Below, in pieces: positions 15,852-21,549 of a DNA stretch of 21,549 bases. A program made the translations under genes and the position numbers. The DNA is from Holdemanella sp. (GTDB lineage Bacteria > Bacillota_I > Bacilli_A > Erysipelotrichales > Erysipelotrichaceae). Under the pieces are notes generated by a model. The model worked only from the letters and a program-made list of their open reading frames with translations, did no database searches and had not been told where the DNA came from. The stretch covers positions 1 through 21,549 of the forward strand of contig JABUSD010000368.1 in the NCBI GenBank assembly GCA_021442845.1, in the 5' to 3' direction. The stretch's first letter is position 1, and the number at the start of each line of letters is the position of its first letter.

Positions 15852-17639
15852 ATGTCATTAAAAACAAACAATAAAGAACATATGAACACCAAAAAGAATT
15901 ATCATAATAAAAATCACAGCGAACCAAATGATACTTTAATCTATGCATTAGGAGGACTCGGTGAAGTCGGAAAGAACATGTACTGCCTGGAACATGATAA
16001 TGAAATATGCATTATAGATTGTGGTGTCTTATTTCCTGGTGATGATTTATTAGGTGTTGACTATGTCATTCCTGATTACCACCATTTGATTCGTGTCAAC
16101 AAGAAGAATAAAGTTCTTGTGATTACACACGGACATGAAGATCATATCGGAGGTATTCCATTCTTATTAAAACAGGTAAAGATTGATGCGATTTATGCAC
16201 CAAGATTTGCCAAAGCTCTTATTTCAAAGAAATTATCTGAGCATAAGGGTCTTGAAAACACAAAGATAATAGAAATTAACGAAGACTCAAGAGTAAAAAC
16301 TAAATACTTTACCGTGGGATTCTTTAATACCATCCACTCCATACCTGACTCATTGGGCGTTTTAATTACGACTCCAAATGGATCTGTTGTCCATACTGGT
16401 GATTTTAAATTTGATTTGACACCAGTAGGTACCAATGCCGATTATCAGAAGATGGCTTATATTGGCGCTTTAAGACCGGATTTATTATTATCCGATTCGA
16501 CAAACTCTGGTGTTGAAGGATTCTCCATCTCGGAAAAGAAAGTTGCCAGCGAAATCCTTGAGATTATGCATAATACCAAGAAACGACTGATTGTCGCAAC
16601 ATTCGCATCCAATGTACACCGTGTTGCACAGATTATCGAAGCCGCTACAAAATGCAATCGAAAAGTTATCGTCTTTGGACGAAGTATGGAAAACATCGTG
16701 AATATTGGAAGGCAGATGGGTACTATCCATATCAAGGATAGCGACTTACTTGCACCAGAAGACTTAAGCTTTGTACCAGATAGCCGTATCTGTATTATCT
16801 GTACTGGATCCCAGGGGGAACCGCTAGCTGCCTTGTCAAGAATTGCCAGTGGAACACATCGATTCATCCACTTAAAGCCTGGTGATACAATTGTTTTCTC
16901 AAGCAATCCGATTCCTGGAAATGCAACTAGTGTCAATAAGGTCGTTGACAAGCTATTCAGATCGGGGGCTACGGTATTGACAAAATCCGTCTTTACAAAT
17001 CTTCATACAACAGGACACGCTTCCAAAGAAGAGCAGAAACTGATGATACAGCTGATTCAGCCCAAGTACTTTATGCCAATCCATGGTGAATATAAGATGC
17101 TGATGCAGCATCGACAGACAGCCTGTGAGACAGGCATTCCAAAGGAAAACATCTTTGTATGTGCCAACGGCGATATTCTAATCCTAAGAAATCATGAAAT
17201 CATCCAGAGTGACTGGCGTTACCAGGGTGATGATATCTATGTAGATGGCAATGATATTTCCGGTTTATCTACCGCTGTATTAAAGGATCGTAAAATCCTT
17301 GCCGATAATGGACTTGTTGCGGTCATCCTTGCGATTGATTCCAAGGAGAATAAGATTCTGATGCGTCCTGTTATCGTATCTCGTGGTTTTGTCTTCATCA
17401 AAGATTCCCAATCGCTGATCAAGGAAGCTGAATTCATTGTTCACAACAGTCTTCTTGAAAAGATGAAGGAAAAGACAACATTCTCGGAAATCAAGAACTG
17501 TGTACGTTCTACCCTAGAACCATTCCTTTATAAGAAGACGCACCGTAACCCTATTGTTATTCCTGTTATCATCAACTCGAAAAAGACAATGGAAGAGCTT
17601 GCACAGGCTAGAAAAGCTAGAAACTGGCCTAATAAGTAA
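15852..17639 (+). CDS. Ribonuclease J (J1-like)
   Basis: Product of 595 aa. RNase J enzymes are metallo-beta-lactamase/beta-CASP nucleases with 5'-3' exonuclease and endonuclease activity in mRNA decay and rRNA maturation. An N-terminal tail of about 25 charged/Asn-rich residues precedes the core (ALGGLGEVGKNMY, 32-44). The metal site HGHEDHIGG (93-101) is complete, as in J1; RNase J2 has an altered site. Also present are HTGDFKFD, SDSTNSG, the beta-CASP block with CTGSQGEP, and PIHGEYKML. The start at 15852 has AGAGGT at good spacing; the next ATG (15882) has no comparable site. It is an independent gene with its own terminator. Confidence 0.93.
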   Translation: MSLKTNNKEHMNTKKNYHNKNHSEPNDTLIYALGGLGEVGKNMYCLEHDNEICIIDCGVLFPGDDLLGVDYVIPDYHHLIRVNKKNKVLVITHGHEDHIGGIPFLLKQVKIDAIYAPRFAKALISKKLSEHKGLENTKIIEINEDSRVKTKYFTVGFFNTIHSIPDSLGVLITTPNGSVVHTGDFKFDLTPVGTNADYQKMAYIGALRPDLLLSDSTNSGVEGFSISEKKVASEILEIMHNTKKRLIVATFASNVHRVAQIIEAATKCNRKVIVFGRSMENIVNIGRQMGTIHIKDSDLLAPEDLSFVPDSRICIICTGSQGEPLAALSRIASGTHRFIHLKPGDTIVFSSNPIPGNATSVNKVVDKLFRSGATVLTKSVFTNLHTTGHASKEEQKLMIQLIQPKYFMPIHGEYKMLMQHRQTACETGIPKENIFVCANGDILILRNHEIIQSDWRYQGDDIYVDGNDISGLSTAVLKDRKILADNGLVAVILAIDSKENKILMRPVIVSRGFVFIKDSQSLIKEAEFIVHNSLLEKMKEKTTFSEIKNCVRSTLEPFLYKKTHRNPIVIPVIINSKKTMEELAQARKARNWPNK

Positions 17640-17650
17640 CAAAATAGTAT

Positions 17651-17674
17651 AGGAAGTAGTCATACTTCCTTTTT
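17651..17674 (+). terminator. Terminator of the RNase J gene
   Basis: AGGAAGTA-GTCA-TACTTCCT followed by TTTT. The -10 element of the next gene begins 4 nt after its T-run. Confidence 0.85.
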
Positions 17675-17677
17675 ATG

Positions 17678-17686
17678 TGCTAAAAT
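17678..17686 (+). promoter_or_regulatory. Extended -10 promoter of the metallophosphoesterase gene
   Basis: TGCTAAAAT, matching TGnTAnAAT, ends 7 nt before the ATG at 17694, so transcription should begin at or next to the start codon. The -35 region is occupied by the RNase J terminator. Confidence 0.5.
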
Positions 17687-17693
17687 GTAAGGC

Positions 17694-18551
17694 ATGAATA
17701 AAATCCAGAAAAGACTATTGATTCTCGTTAGTATATTGACCGTTATTTCGCTTACAATCAATATAACGCTGCTCCTGTCATTCTATGTTACACCGGATAA
17801 GTTAACCATCAATAGTTATACCTTAAAAAGTGAATTGATTCCTGCATCCCTGGATGAAGTAACCATCGTATATTTTACAGATCTGCAATATGGTGAATTC
17901 CAGAATGATGAGCGCTGTGATCAGCTATTTTCTGAAATAGAGAATTTGAACCCAGACATCCTATTGTTTGGCGGGGATTTATATGATAAAAGCTATGCCT
18001 TTACAGATGATACCAACAACAAGCTTACGCAGTATCTTTCCAATATAGATGCTCCTTTAGGCAAGTTTGCCCTTTATGGAGAAAATGATATCGCTTCAGA
18101 GACATACCAGAATGCCATTAATTCCATATTCAGCAAAAGTGAATTTGAAATCATTCGCAATTCTTCCGTTAAGATTACAAACCAGAAAAATGAATATATC
18201 AATCTATTTGGATTTGATATAGACGCCAATGTAGAAAATATCAATAAGCTATCTTCAAAGACTAGCTTTGACATTCTTCTTACCCATTATCCTGATCATC
18301 TGGTAAAAGATGATCTTATGGATGAAAACATTGATTTTGCCATAGCGGGTCATTCTCATGATTCACAGATTACCTTCCCTCTTTATGGCAGCTATAAAGA
18401 AGTAAAAGGTTCAAAAAAAATGAATCGCAACAATCGGCAGAAGCTTAGTTTTGAATATATCCTATCTTCTGGTGTTGGCTGTACAGGAATCAATGCTCGT
18501 TTAGGTTCTACTCCAGAGATTCTATATATCATTTTAAAAAGCGATAAATAA
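17694..18551 (+). CDS. Membrane-anchored calcineurin-like metallophosphoesterase with altered active-site motifs
   Basis: Product of 285 aa. One N-terminal membrane segment (about 7-31) probably anchors the domain outside the membrane. The fold is of the YkuE-like metallophosphoesterase type: FTDLQYG (61-67), GGDLYD (93-98), YGEND (128-132), THYPDH (197-202), GHSHDSQI (219-226) and SSGVGCTG near the end. Against the family pattern (DxH, GD, GNHD, GHxH), the first motif has Gln65 where His is normal, and GNHD reads GEND, so the bridging Asn and catalytic His are replaced. His198, His220 and His222 are kept. Activity may be changed or lost. YkuE-like proteins act on lipid or nucleotide phosphoesters; the substrate here is unknown. 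No proper Shine-Dalgarno: AAGG ends 1 nt before the ATG. Confidence 0.85.
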   Translation: MNKIQKRLLILVSILTVISLTINITLLLSFYVTPDKLTINSYTLKSELIPASLDEVTIVYFTDLQYGEFQNDERCDQLFSEIENLNPDILLFGGDLYDKSYAFTDDTNNKLTQYLSNIDAPLGKFALYGENDIASETYQNAINSIFSKSEFEIIRNSSVKITNQKNEYINLFGFDIDANVENINKLSSKTSFDILLTHYPDHLVKDDLMDENIDFAIAGHSHDSQITFPLYGSYKEVKGSKKMNRNNRQKLSFEYILSSGVGCTGINARLGSTPEILYIILKSDK

Positions 18552-18553
18552 AA

Positions 18554-18577
18554 TAAAAGCGAGGTCCCTCGCTTTTA
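18554..18577. terminator. Bidirectional terminator between the metallophosphoesterase and hsp20 genes
   Basis: TAAAAGCGAG-GTCC-CTCGCTTTTA between two convergent genes, with T-rich tails on both strands. The stop codons lie at its two edges. Confidence 0.9.
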
Positions 18578-18949
18578 TTATTGGATTTCAATCTGTTTGA
18601 CGACTTCTTTTTGTTCCATTGGAATCACAATCTTTAATTCACCATCCGTAAAGTTTGCCTTGATTTCACTTCCATCTACTTTATGTCCTACAAAGAAGCT
18701 TCTTGTAGCCGTTCCTGTAAAACGTTCCTGACGAATCAGTTTACCATTGTCTTCCTTATTCTTTGATGCACGAACTGTAAGATATCCGTTCTTTAGTTCA
18801 ATCTGGATATCTTCCTTATTAATCCCTGGTACTTCCATATTTAGCTGGTATAATCCATCTTTTTCAAGAATATCTGTCTTTAAAGCTCCTGTGAAATCAT
18901 TTCCTTTAAAAAAATCATCAAATACACTATTTCCTACATAATATTTCAT
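18578..18949 (-). CDS. Small heat-shock protein (Hsp20/alpha-crystallin family)
   Basis: Product of 123 aa, shorter than the usual 140-150 because the N-terminal arm has only about 20 residues. Small heat-shock proteins hold unfolding proteins without using ATP. The alpha-crystallin domain spans about 24-112, with VPGINKEDI, NGYLTVRA and GELKIVIP (103-110); the C-terminal IEI (120-122) is the IxI motif that links dimers in oligomers. AAAGGAGG lies 9 nt before the ATG. Expression should be heat-inducible through HrcA: a consensus promoter and two CIRCE-like operators lie directly upstream. Confidence 0.93.
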   Translation of the reverse strand: MKYYVGNSVFDDFFKGNDFTGALKTDILEKDGLYQLNMEVPGINKEDIQIELKNGYLTVRASKNKEDNGKLIRQERFTGTATRSFFVGHKVDGSEIKANFTDGELKIVIPMEQKEVVKQIEIQ

Positions 18950-18970
18950 AGATTTGTTCCTCCTTTAAAG

Positions 18971-18997
18971 TTAGCACTCTAACTATCTAACTGCTAA
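18971..18997. promoter_or_regulatory. CIRCE-like HrcA operator 1
   Basis: TTAGCACTC-N9-AACTGCTAA, against the consensus TTAGCACTC-N9-GAGTGCTAA. The left arm is perfect and the right arm has two mismatches. It covers the expected start of hsp20 transcription (about 18992). Confidence 0.8.
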
Positions 18998-18998
18998 C

Positions 18999-19026
18999 AT
19001 TATATCACGTATATTAGCACTGTCAA
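18999..19026 (-). promoter_or_regulatory. Consensus sigma-A promoter of hsp20
   Basis: Read on the minus strand: TTGACA (19026-19021), a 16-nt spacer and TATAAT (19004-18999), both perfect, with TG just upstream of the -10. The -35 overlaps CIRCE 2, and the start region overlaps CIRCE 1, so HrcA bound at either would block it. Confidence 0.9.
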
Positions 19027-19040
19027 CAGTTAAGTGCTAA
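19014..19040. promoter_or_regulatory. CIRCE-like HrcA operator 2
   Basis: TTAGCACTG-N9-AAGTGCTAA, one mismatch per arm from the CIRCE consensus. It covers the hsp20 -35 element and faces the MATE gene. Confidence 0.8.
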
Positions 19041-19075
19041 TATTTGTTTTTACTAGTGTAAAAATGTTTATAAAA

Positions 19076-19092
19076 ATGATAGAATATATCAT
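19076..19092 (+). promoter_or_regulatory. Dyad upstream of the MATE gene, with a possible -10
   Basis: ATGATA-N5-TATCAT is a perfect 6-bp inverted repeat. It contains TAGAAT (19080-19085), preceded by TGA, a possible extended -10 for the MATE gene. A local repressor site is possible; no regulator gene is adjacent. Confidence 0.4.
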
Positions 19093-19117
19093 ACATTGTA
19101 TAAGGAGGGAGTTTACA

Positions 19118-20479
19118 ATGAGTGAAAAGAAATCGATTGGACAAGTTGATCTGCTACACGGTCCTATTTTTAAGAATTTAGTTATCTTCATGATTCCTAT
19201 TTTCATTTCTTATCTATTTCAACAATTATATAATGCCGTAGATACAGCCATTGTCGGCCATGTTCTAGGCGAAGCTTCACTAGCTTCCATTGGGGCTTGT
19301 GCATCTATCTTTGAAATGATGGTAGGATTTGCCTTGAGTTTAGGTGGAGGTTTTGCGATTGTGATTTCCAGAGCCTTTGGTTCTGGTGATGAAGCAGCCA
19401 TAAAAAAAGCTGTTGCCGGATCGATAGTGATTGGCCTTATGACAAGTGTTGCCATCACGATTCTATGTATCTTTGGACTTGGACCTTTATTGAAACTGAT
19501 CAATACCCCAGATGCTATCTTCAATGAATCGCTTCGCTATATTTCAATTATTGGCATCTTTGTTTCTGTCATGTTCATTTATAATCTGGCATCTGGTATT
19601 CTTCGTGCAATTGGAAATAGTGTCATGCCTTTAGTATTCCTTGTGTTTTCTTCTTTATTGAACATCTTTTTAGATTATGCCTTTATCGCATGGTTTGGCA
19701 TGGGTGTTGCAGGAGCCGCTTATGCTACTGTCATTTCCCAAGGGATTTCAGCAATCCTATGTGTTCTATATATCTTTTTAAAGGTTAAAATCCTTGTTCC
19801 AGAAGCCAGACATTTTGCCTTTGATAAGGAAATGTATCTCGATCTTGCAGGACAAGGATATGCCATGGCGATTATGGGTTCTATTGTATCGGTTGGTTCC
19901 ATCATTCTTCAATCCGGTATCAATTCACTAGGACAGGAAATTATTGCTGGTCATGTTGCTGCACGTAAAGCCTATGCCTTATTCAACCTTCCTTTCATTT
20001 CTATGGGAATTGCGGTATCTACTTTCATCGGACAGAACAAGGGGGCCAATCAGGGAAAACGTATCCTGCAGGCTCTTCGTGATGCGTTTATCTATGATAT
20101 TATCGGGGCTGGCTTTATCACAATCCTTTTATTCTTTACGGCACCATCCATTATTAAACTGATTTCGGGATCTTCCAATCCTGTCATATTGGAAAACGGA
20201 GCAAAATACCTTCGTGTTGTAGGCCCTTTCTATGCCGTACTTGGTATTCTTGTCCAGTTAAGAATGTCCTTGCAGGGTGTCGGTGCTAAAGTAATTCCAA
20301 TCATTTCCAGTGTCATTGAATGCGTTGGTAAGATTGTCTTCAACTTTGTCTTCATCCCTATGTTTGGCTATGCCGCTGTCATCTGGTGCGAACCGCTCAT
20401 CTGGTGTCTGATGACGATGCAGCTCTACTATGCCTATAGAACCAACGCCTATTTCAAATCGATTCGAAAAGAAAACTAA
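19118..20479 (+). CDS. MATE-family multidrug/Na+ or H+ antiporter
   Basis: Product of 453 aa from the ATG at 19118, which has AAGGAGGGAG upstream. The frame is open for a further 28 codons upstream, but these overlap the CIRCE and promoter region and precede the ribosome-binding site, so they are rejected. The protein has about 12 membrane segments and the typical MATE opening (GPIFKNLVIFMIPIFISYLF, then QQLYNAVDTAIVGH). MATE proteins export cationic drugs or metabolites by exchange with Na+ or H+; the substrate cannot be read from sequence. It diverges from hsp20, shares its regulatory region, and could be partly controlled by HrcA. It ends at a strong hairpin. Confidence 0.92.
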   Translation: MSEKKSIGQVDLLHGPIFKNLVIFMIPIFISYLFQQLYNAVDTAIVGHVLGEASLASIGACASIFEMMVGFALSLGGGFAIVISRAFGSGDEAAIKKAVAGSIVIGLMTSVAITILCIFGLGPLLKLINTPDAIFNESLRYISIIGIFVSVMFIYNLASGILRAIGNSVMPLVFLVFSSLLNIFLDYAFIAWFGMGVAGAAYATVISQGISAILCVLYIFLKVKILVPEARHFAFDKEMYLDLAGQGYAMAIMGSIVSVGSIILQSGINSLGQEIIAGHVAARKAYALFNLPFISMGIAVSTFIGQNKGANQGKRILQALRDAFIYDIIGAGFITILLFFTAPSIIKLISGSSNPVILENGAKYLRVVGPFYAVLGILVQLRMSLQGVGAKVIPIISSVIECVGKIVFNFVFIPMFGYAAVIWCEPLIWCLMTMQLYYAYRTNAYFKSIRKEN

Positions 20480-20510
20480 AAGGTCCGGAAATTCCGGACC
20501 TTTATTTTCC
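20479..20510. terminator. Bidirectional terminator of the MATE gene and rnpB
   Basis: AAAGGTCCGG-AAATT-CCGGACCTTT, with T-rich sequence after it on both strands (TTTATTTT on plus, TAGTTTTCTTTT on minus). It ends MATE in one direction and rnpB in the other. Confidence 0.85.
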
Positions 20511-20862
20511 AAATTAATAAGCCATGTTCTGTTCTAGTTTCCTAGCGATAGTCATTTATCTATAACATATGTTATCCAGCCTTCATTTCGTTTCACTTCA
20601 GCCGGTTCCCCTACCAAATTTGGGTTTCTCGCTTGTGGGGTTTACCCGTTCCACCCAATATGTTTCCATATTGACTCCGTCTCTGTGGCACTTTTAAAGT
20701 CCTTATTCCATGGACGAGCTTTAGGAATAAGGAACAGCCGTCAGGATTTCTCCTGCCTAGACTTATTGATTCATCTAGCACAAACACTACAATCATCACA
20801 GATTGTGCGAGCATGGACTTTCCTCTAACAATTATTGCCAGCGACTATCTAATTTGGATTCT
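20507..20862 (-). ncRNA. rnpB: RNase P RNA, type B
   Basis: Catalytic RNA of RNase P, which makes tRNA 5' ends. On the minus strand the P4 5' strand GAGGAAAGTCCATGCTCGC lies at 20825-20807 and its partner ACAGAACATGGCTTAT at 20532-20517. GTGCCACAGAGACGGAGTC and CGAGAAACCCAAATT...GGTAGGGGAACC are other blocks conserved with Bacillus subtilis. AGTCCATGCTCGCAC and the overall layout mark it as type B. The P1 helix TCCAAATTA / TAATTTGGA sets the ends to within a few nt. The 5' end is only about 3-7 nt after the gpsB stop and I see no good promoter in between, so it is probably made from the gpsB transcript or from a promoter inside gpsB. Confidence 0.95.
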
Positions 20863-20864
20863 TT

Positions 20865-21200
20865 TTATTCTTTGTTAAAAACTGCCTGTTCCAGACGAGC
20901 GATACGTTTTAAGATATCAACCATATCACTATTGGCACCAGCCATAGAAGTTCCTAACTGTTTATTTAGGTTACTATTTTCATTTGTTAAGGCGATAATC
21001 TGTGACTGAAGTTCTTTAATCTTTTCTTCATAGCGAATTAAAGCTTGTCCGAACTCTTCAATCTTCTCATCATAAGCCTGATAATCTTCAATAACCTGAT
21101 CTAGAAAATCGTCAACTTCTTCTGGAGTATAGCCTTTCAAATCCACATTAAACTCTTTTTCATAGATTTGTTCAGCCGTTAAATTCATTTCTCTAGCCAT
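20865..21200 (-). CDS. gpsB: Cell-division/cell-wall coordinator GpsB (DivIVA family)
   Basis: Product of 111 aa. The N-terminal DivIVA-like domain (about 5-50) has LTAEQIYEKEFNVDLKGY and EEVDDFLDQVIEDY, followed by a coiled coil (about 45-82) and a C-terminal block, DILKRIARLEQAVF, typical of GpsB trimerisation regions. GpsB shuttles between septum and side wall and positions penicillin-binding proteins. Length, C-terminus and location next to rnpB (as in B. subtilis) favour GpsB over DivIVA, which is longer. GGGAGG lies 7 nt before the ATG. Confidence 0.92.
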   Translation of the reverse strand: MAREMNLTAEQIYEKEFNVDLKGYTPEEVDDFLDQVIEDYQAYDEKIEEFGQALIRYEEKIKELQSQIIALTNENSNLNKQLGTSMAGANSDMVDILKRIARLEQAVFNKE

Positions 21201-21227
21201 AGGTATTCCTCCCCAGTCTCTTTTCTA

Positions 21228-21256
21228 ATTATGCCATTTATACAGTAAAAAAACAA
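21228..21256 (-). promoter_or_regulatory. Promoter of gpsB-rnpB
   Basis: On the minus strand TTGTTT (21256-21251), a 17-nt spacer and CATAAT (21233-21228), with TGG before the -10. The transcript would start near 21221, leaving a leader of about 20 nt with the GGGAGG site. Confidence 0.6.
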
Positions 21257-21265
21257 GAATGCTTT

Positions 21266-21294
21266 TTGATTGTTTACATACAACAATCTATATA
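21266..21294 (+). promoter_or_regulatory. Possible plus-strand promoter with an internal 7-bp dyad
   Basis: TTGATT (21266-21271), a 17-nt spacer and TATATA (21289-21294). The spacer holds GATTGTT-N7-AACAATC (21268-21288), a perfect inverted repeat that could be an operator. The region from here to about 21390 shows no convincing gene. Confidence 0.35.
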
Positions 21295-21392
21295 AGGGTG
21301 TTGCATTCTGTATTATTCCAGACAATGATGAAAAAGGATACGCATATTCAAAAAAAGTTTAAATTCTAACAAACATCTATAAAGAAAACAAC

Positions 21393-21403
21393 TGGTATAT
21401 AAT
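21393..21403 (+). promoter_or_regulatory. Extended -10 element before the right-edge RNA/ORF
   Basis: TGGTATATAAT contains TGnTATATA and TATAAT. Transcription would start about 21408-21410, at or next to an ATG (21408). The -35 position shows no match. Confidence 0.5.
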
Positions 21404-21549
21404 TTCCATGAAAGAGAAGATGCAAAACGAGGTTGCTGTGAGAAGGAGAATTCATCATATTTCGACAGGCGGCCTACCCACAGTGAAAAGTGCCGACGAA
21501 TCCTTCACGTTGTATCCAGGGCATACAACAGACTGAAGATTTATGGAAT
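21404..21549 (+). ncRNA. Candidate structured RNA (or 42-codon ORF), cut by the window edge
   Basis: This stretch is more GC-rich than the intergenic DNA around it. Helices can be drawn: GTGAGAAGGA (21438-21447) with TCCTTCAC (21501-21508, one bulge); a 7-bp hairpin GTTGTAT-CCAGGGC-ATACAAC (21509-21529); and a possible closing pair TTCCAT / ATGGAA (21404-21409 with 21543-21548). I do not recognise a known RNA family. Alternatively, an ORF runs from ATG 21408 to TGA 21536 (42 aa, beginning MKEKMQNEVAVRRR) without Shine-Dalgarno; its codon choice (AGG, CTA, CCC, GGC) differs from the neighbours, which favours RNA. It may be a leader of a gene beyond the window. Confidence 0.35.

Noticed and set aside
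19034-19117. 28-residue N-terminal extension of the MATE protein
   Set aside because: It would begin inside CIRCE 2 and lie before the AAGGAGGGAG site; MATE proteins normally start near the MSEKKS position.
20258-20814. Minus-strand frames over the MATE 3' end and over rnpB
   Set aside because: One is a MATE shadow; the other lies inside the conserved RNase P RNA.
21332-21376. 14-codon ORF (MMKKDTHIQKKFKF)
   Set aside because: Very short, no ribosome-binding site, no promoter at suitable spacing.
21455-21475. TTTCGACAGG, resembling the tmRNA start region GGATTCGACAGG
   Set aside because: The GGGG acceptor start and the tRNA-like ends are missing, and no tag reading frame follows; the match is too short.

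Overview
The window looks like a chromosomal stretch of a low-GC Bacillota (Firmicutes), most likely an Erysipelotrichia-type gut anaerobe. The reasons are a PolC-type replicative polymerase, a type-B RNase P RNA, CIRCE operators, RNase J, a GpsB homologue next to rnpB, AT-rich intergenic DNA and a 2-hydroxyacyl-CoA-dehydratase-type activase. The phylum is well supported; the class is an inference from general impression. No phage, transposon, CRISPR or tRNA was seen. The DNA is mostly core genome in short operons separated by compact intrinsic terminators.

Layout. (1) 1-1190, minus strand: ispD followed by a degenerate IspD-like paralogue, ended by a terminator. (2) 1213-6150, minus strand: three tightly coupled genes, namely a double-ASKHA activase/DUF2229-type protein, a separate 2-hydroxyacyl-CoA-dehydratase-like protein (these two are often one polypeptide of about 1400 aa in other Bacillota) and a CmpB-like membrane protein. 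(3) 6355-8364, plus strand, divergent from (2): two CobW/G3E GTPases, one with a modular His/Cys metal-binding array and one fused to a YcgQ/DUF1980-like domain. This suggests metal (probably zinc) handling. (4) 8412-15138, minus strand: ftsW/rodA-coaD-rnc-polC, joining cell wall, CoA synthesis, RNA processing and replication. (5) 15223-18551, plus strand: def, an RNase J gene and a membrane-anchored divergent metallophosphoesterase, each followed by its own terminator. (6) 18578-20479: hsp20 (minus) and a MATE exporter (plus) diverge across a region with a consensus sigma-A promoter flanked by two CIRCE-like HrcA operators. (7) 20507-21233, minus strand: gpsB running directly into rnpB, with a terminator hairpin shared with the MATE gene. 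(8) 21234-21549: no established gene, but a promoter-led, more GC-rich stretch with complementary helices that may be a structured RNA cut by the window edge, or a 42-codon ORF.

Start sites needed correction. Three apparent starts lie upstream of, or inside, the Shine-Dalgarno sequence, and the better starts are 6150 (minus), 6355 (plus) and 19118 (plus).

The most unusual pattern is that three genes (ispD, ftsW/rodA and the metallophosphoesterase) have an extended -10 element, TGnTAnAAT, only 6-9 nt before the ATG and no usable Shine-Dalgarno, which implies leaderless mRNAs; the unannotated ORF at the right end has the same geometry. Other leads are the pseudo-IspD, the split activase operon, the His/Cys array with an 11-bp inverted repeat around its promoter, the metallophosphoesterase with altered catalytic motifs, and the possible new RNA at the right edge.
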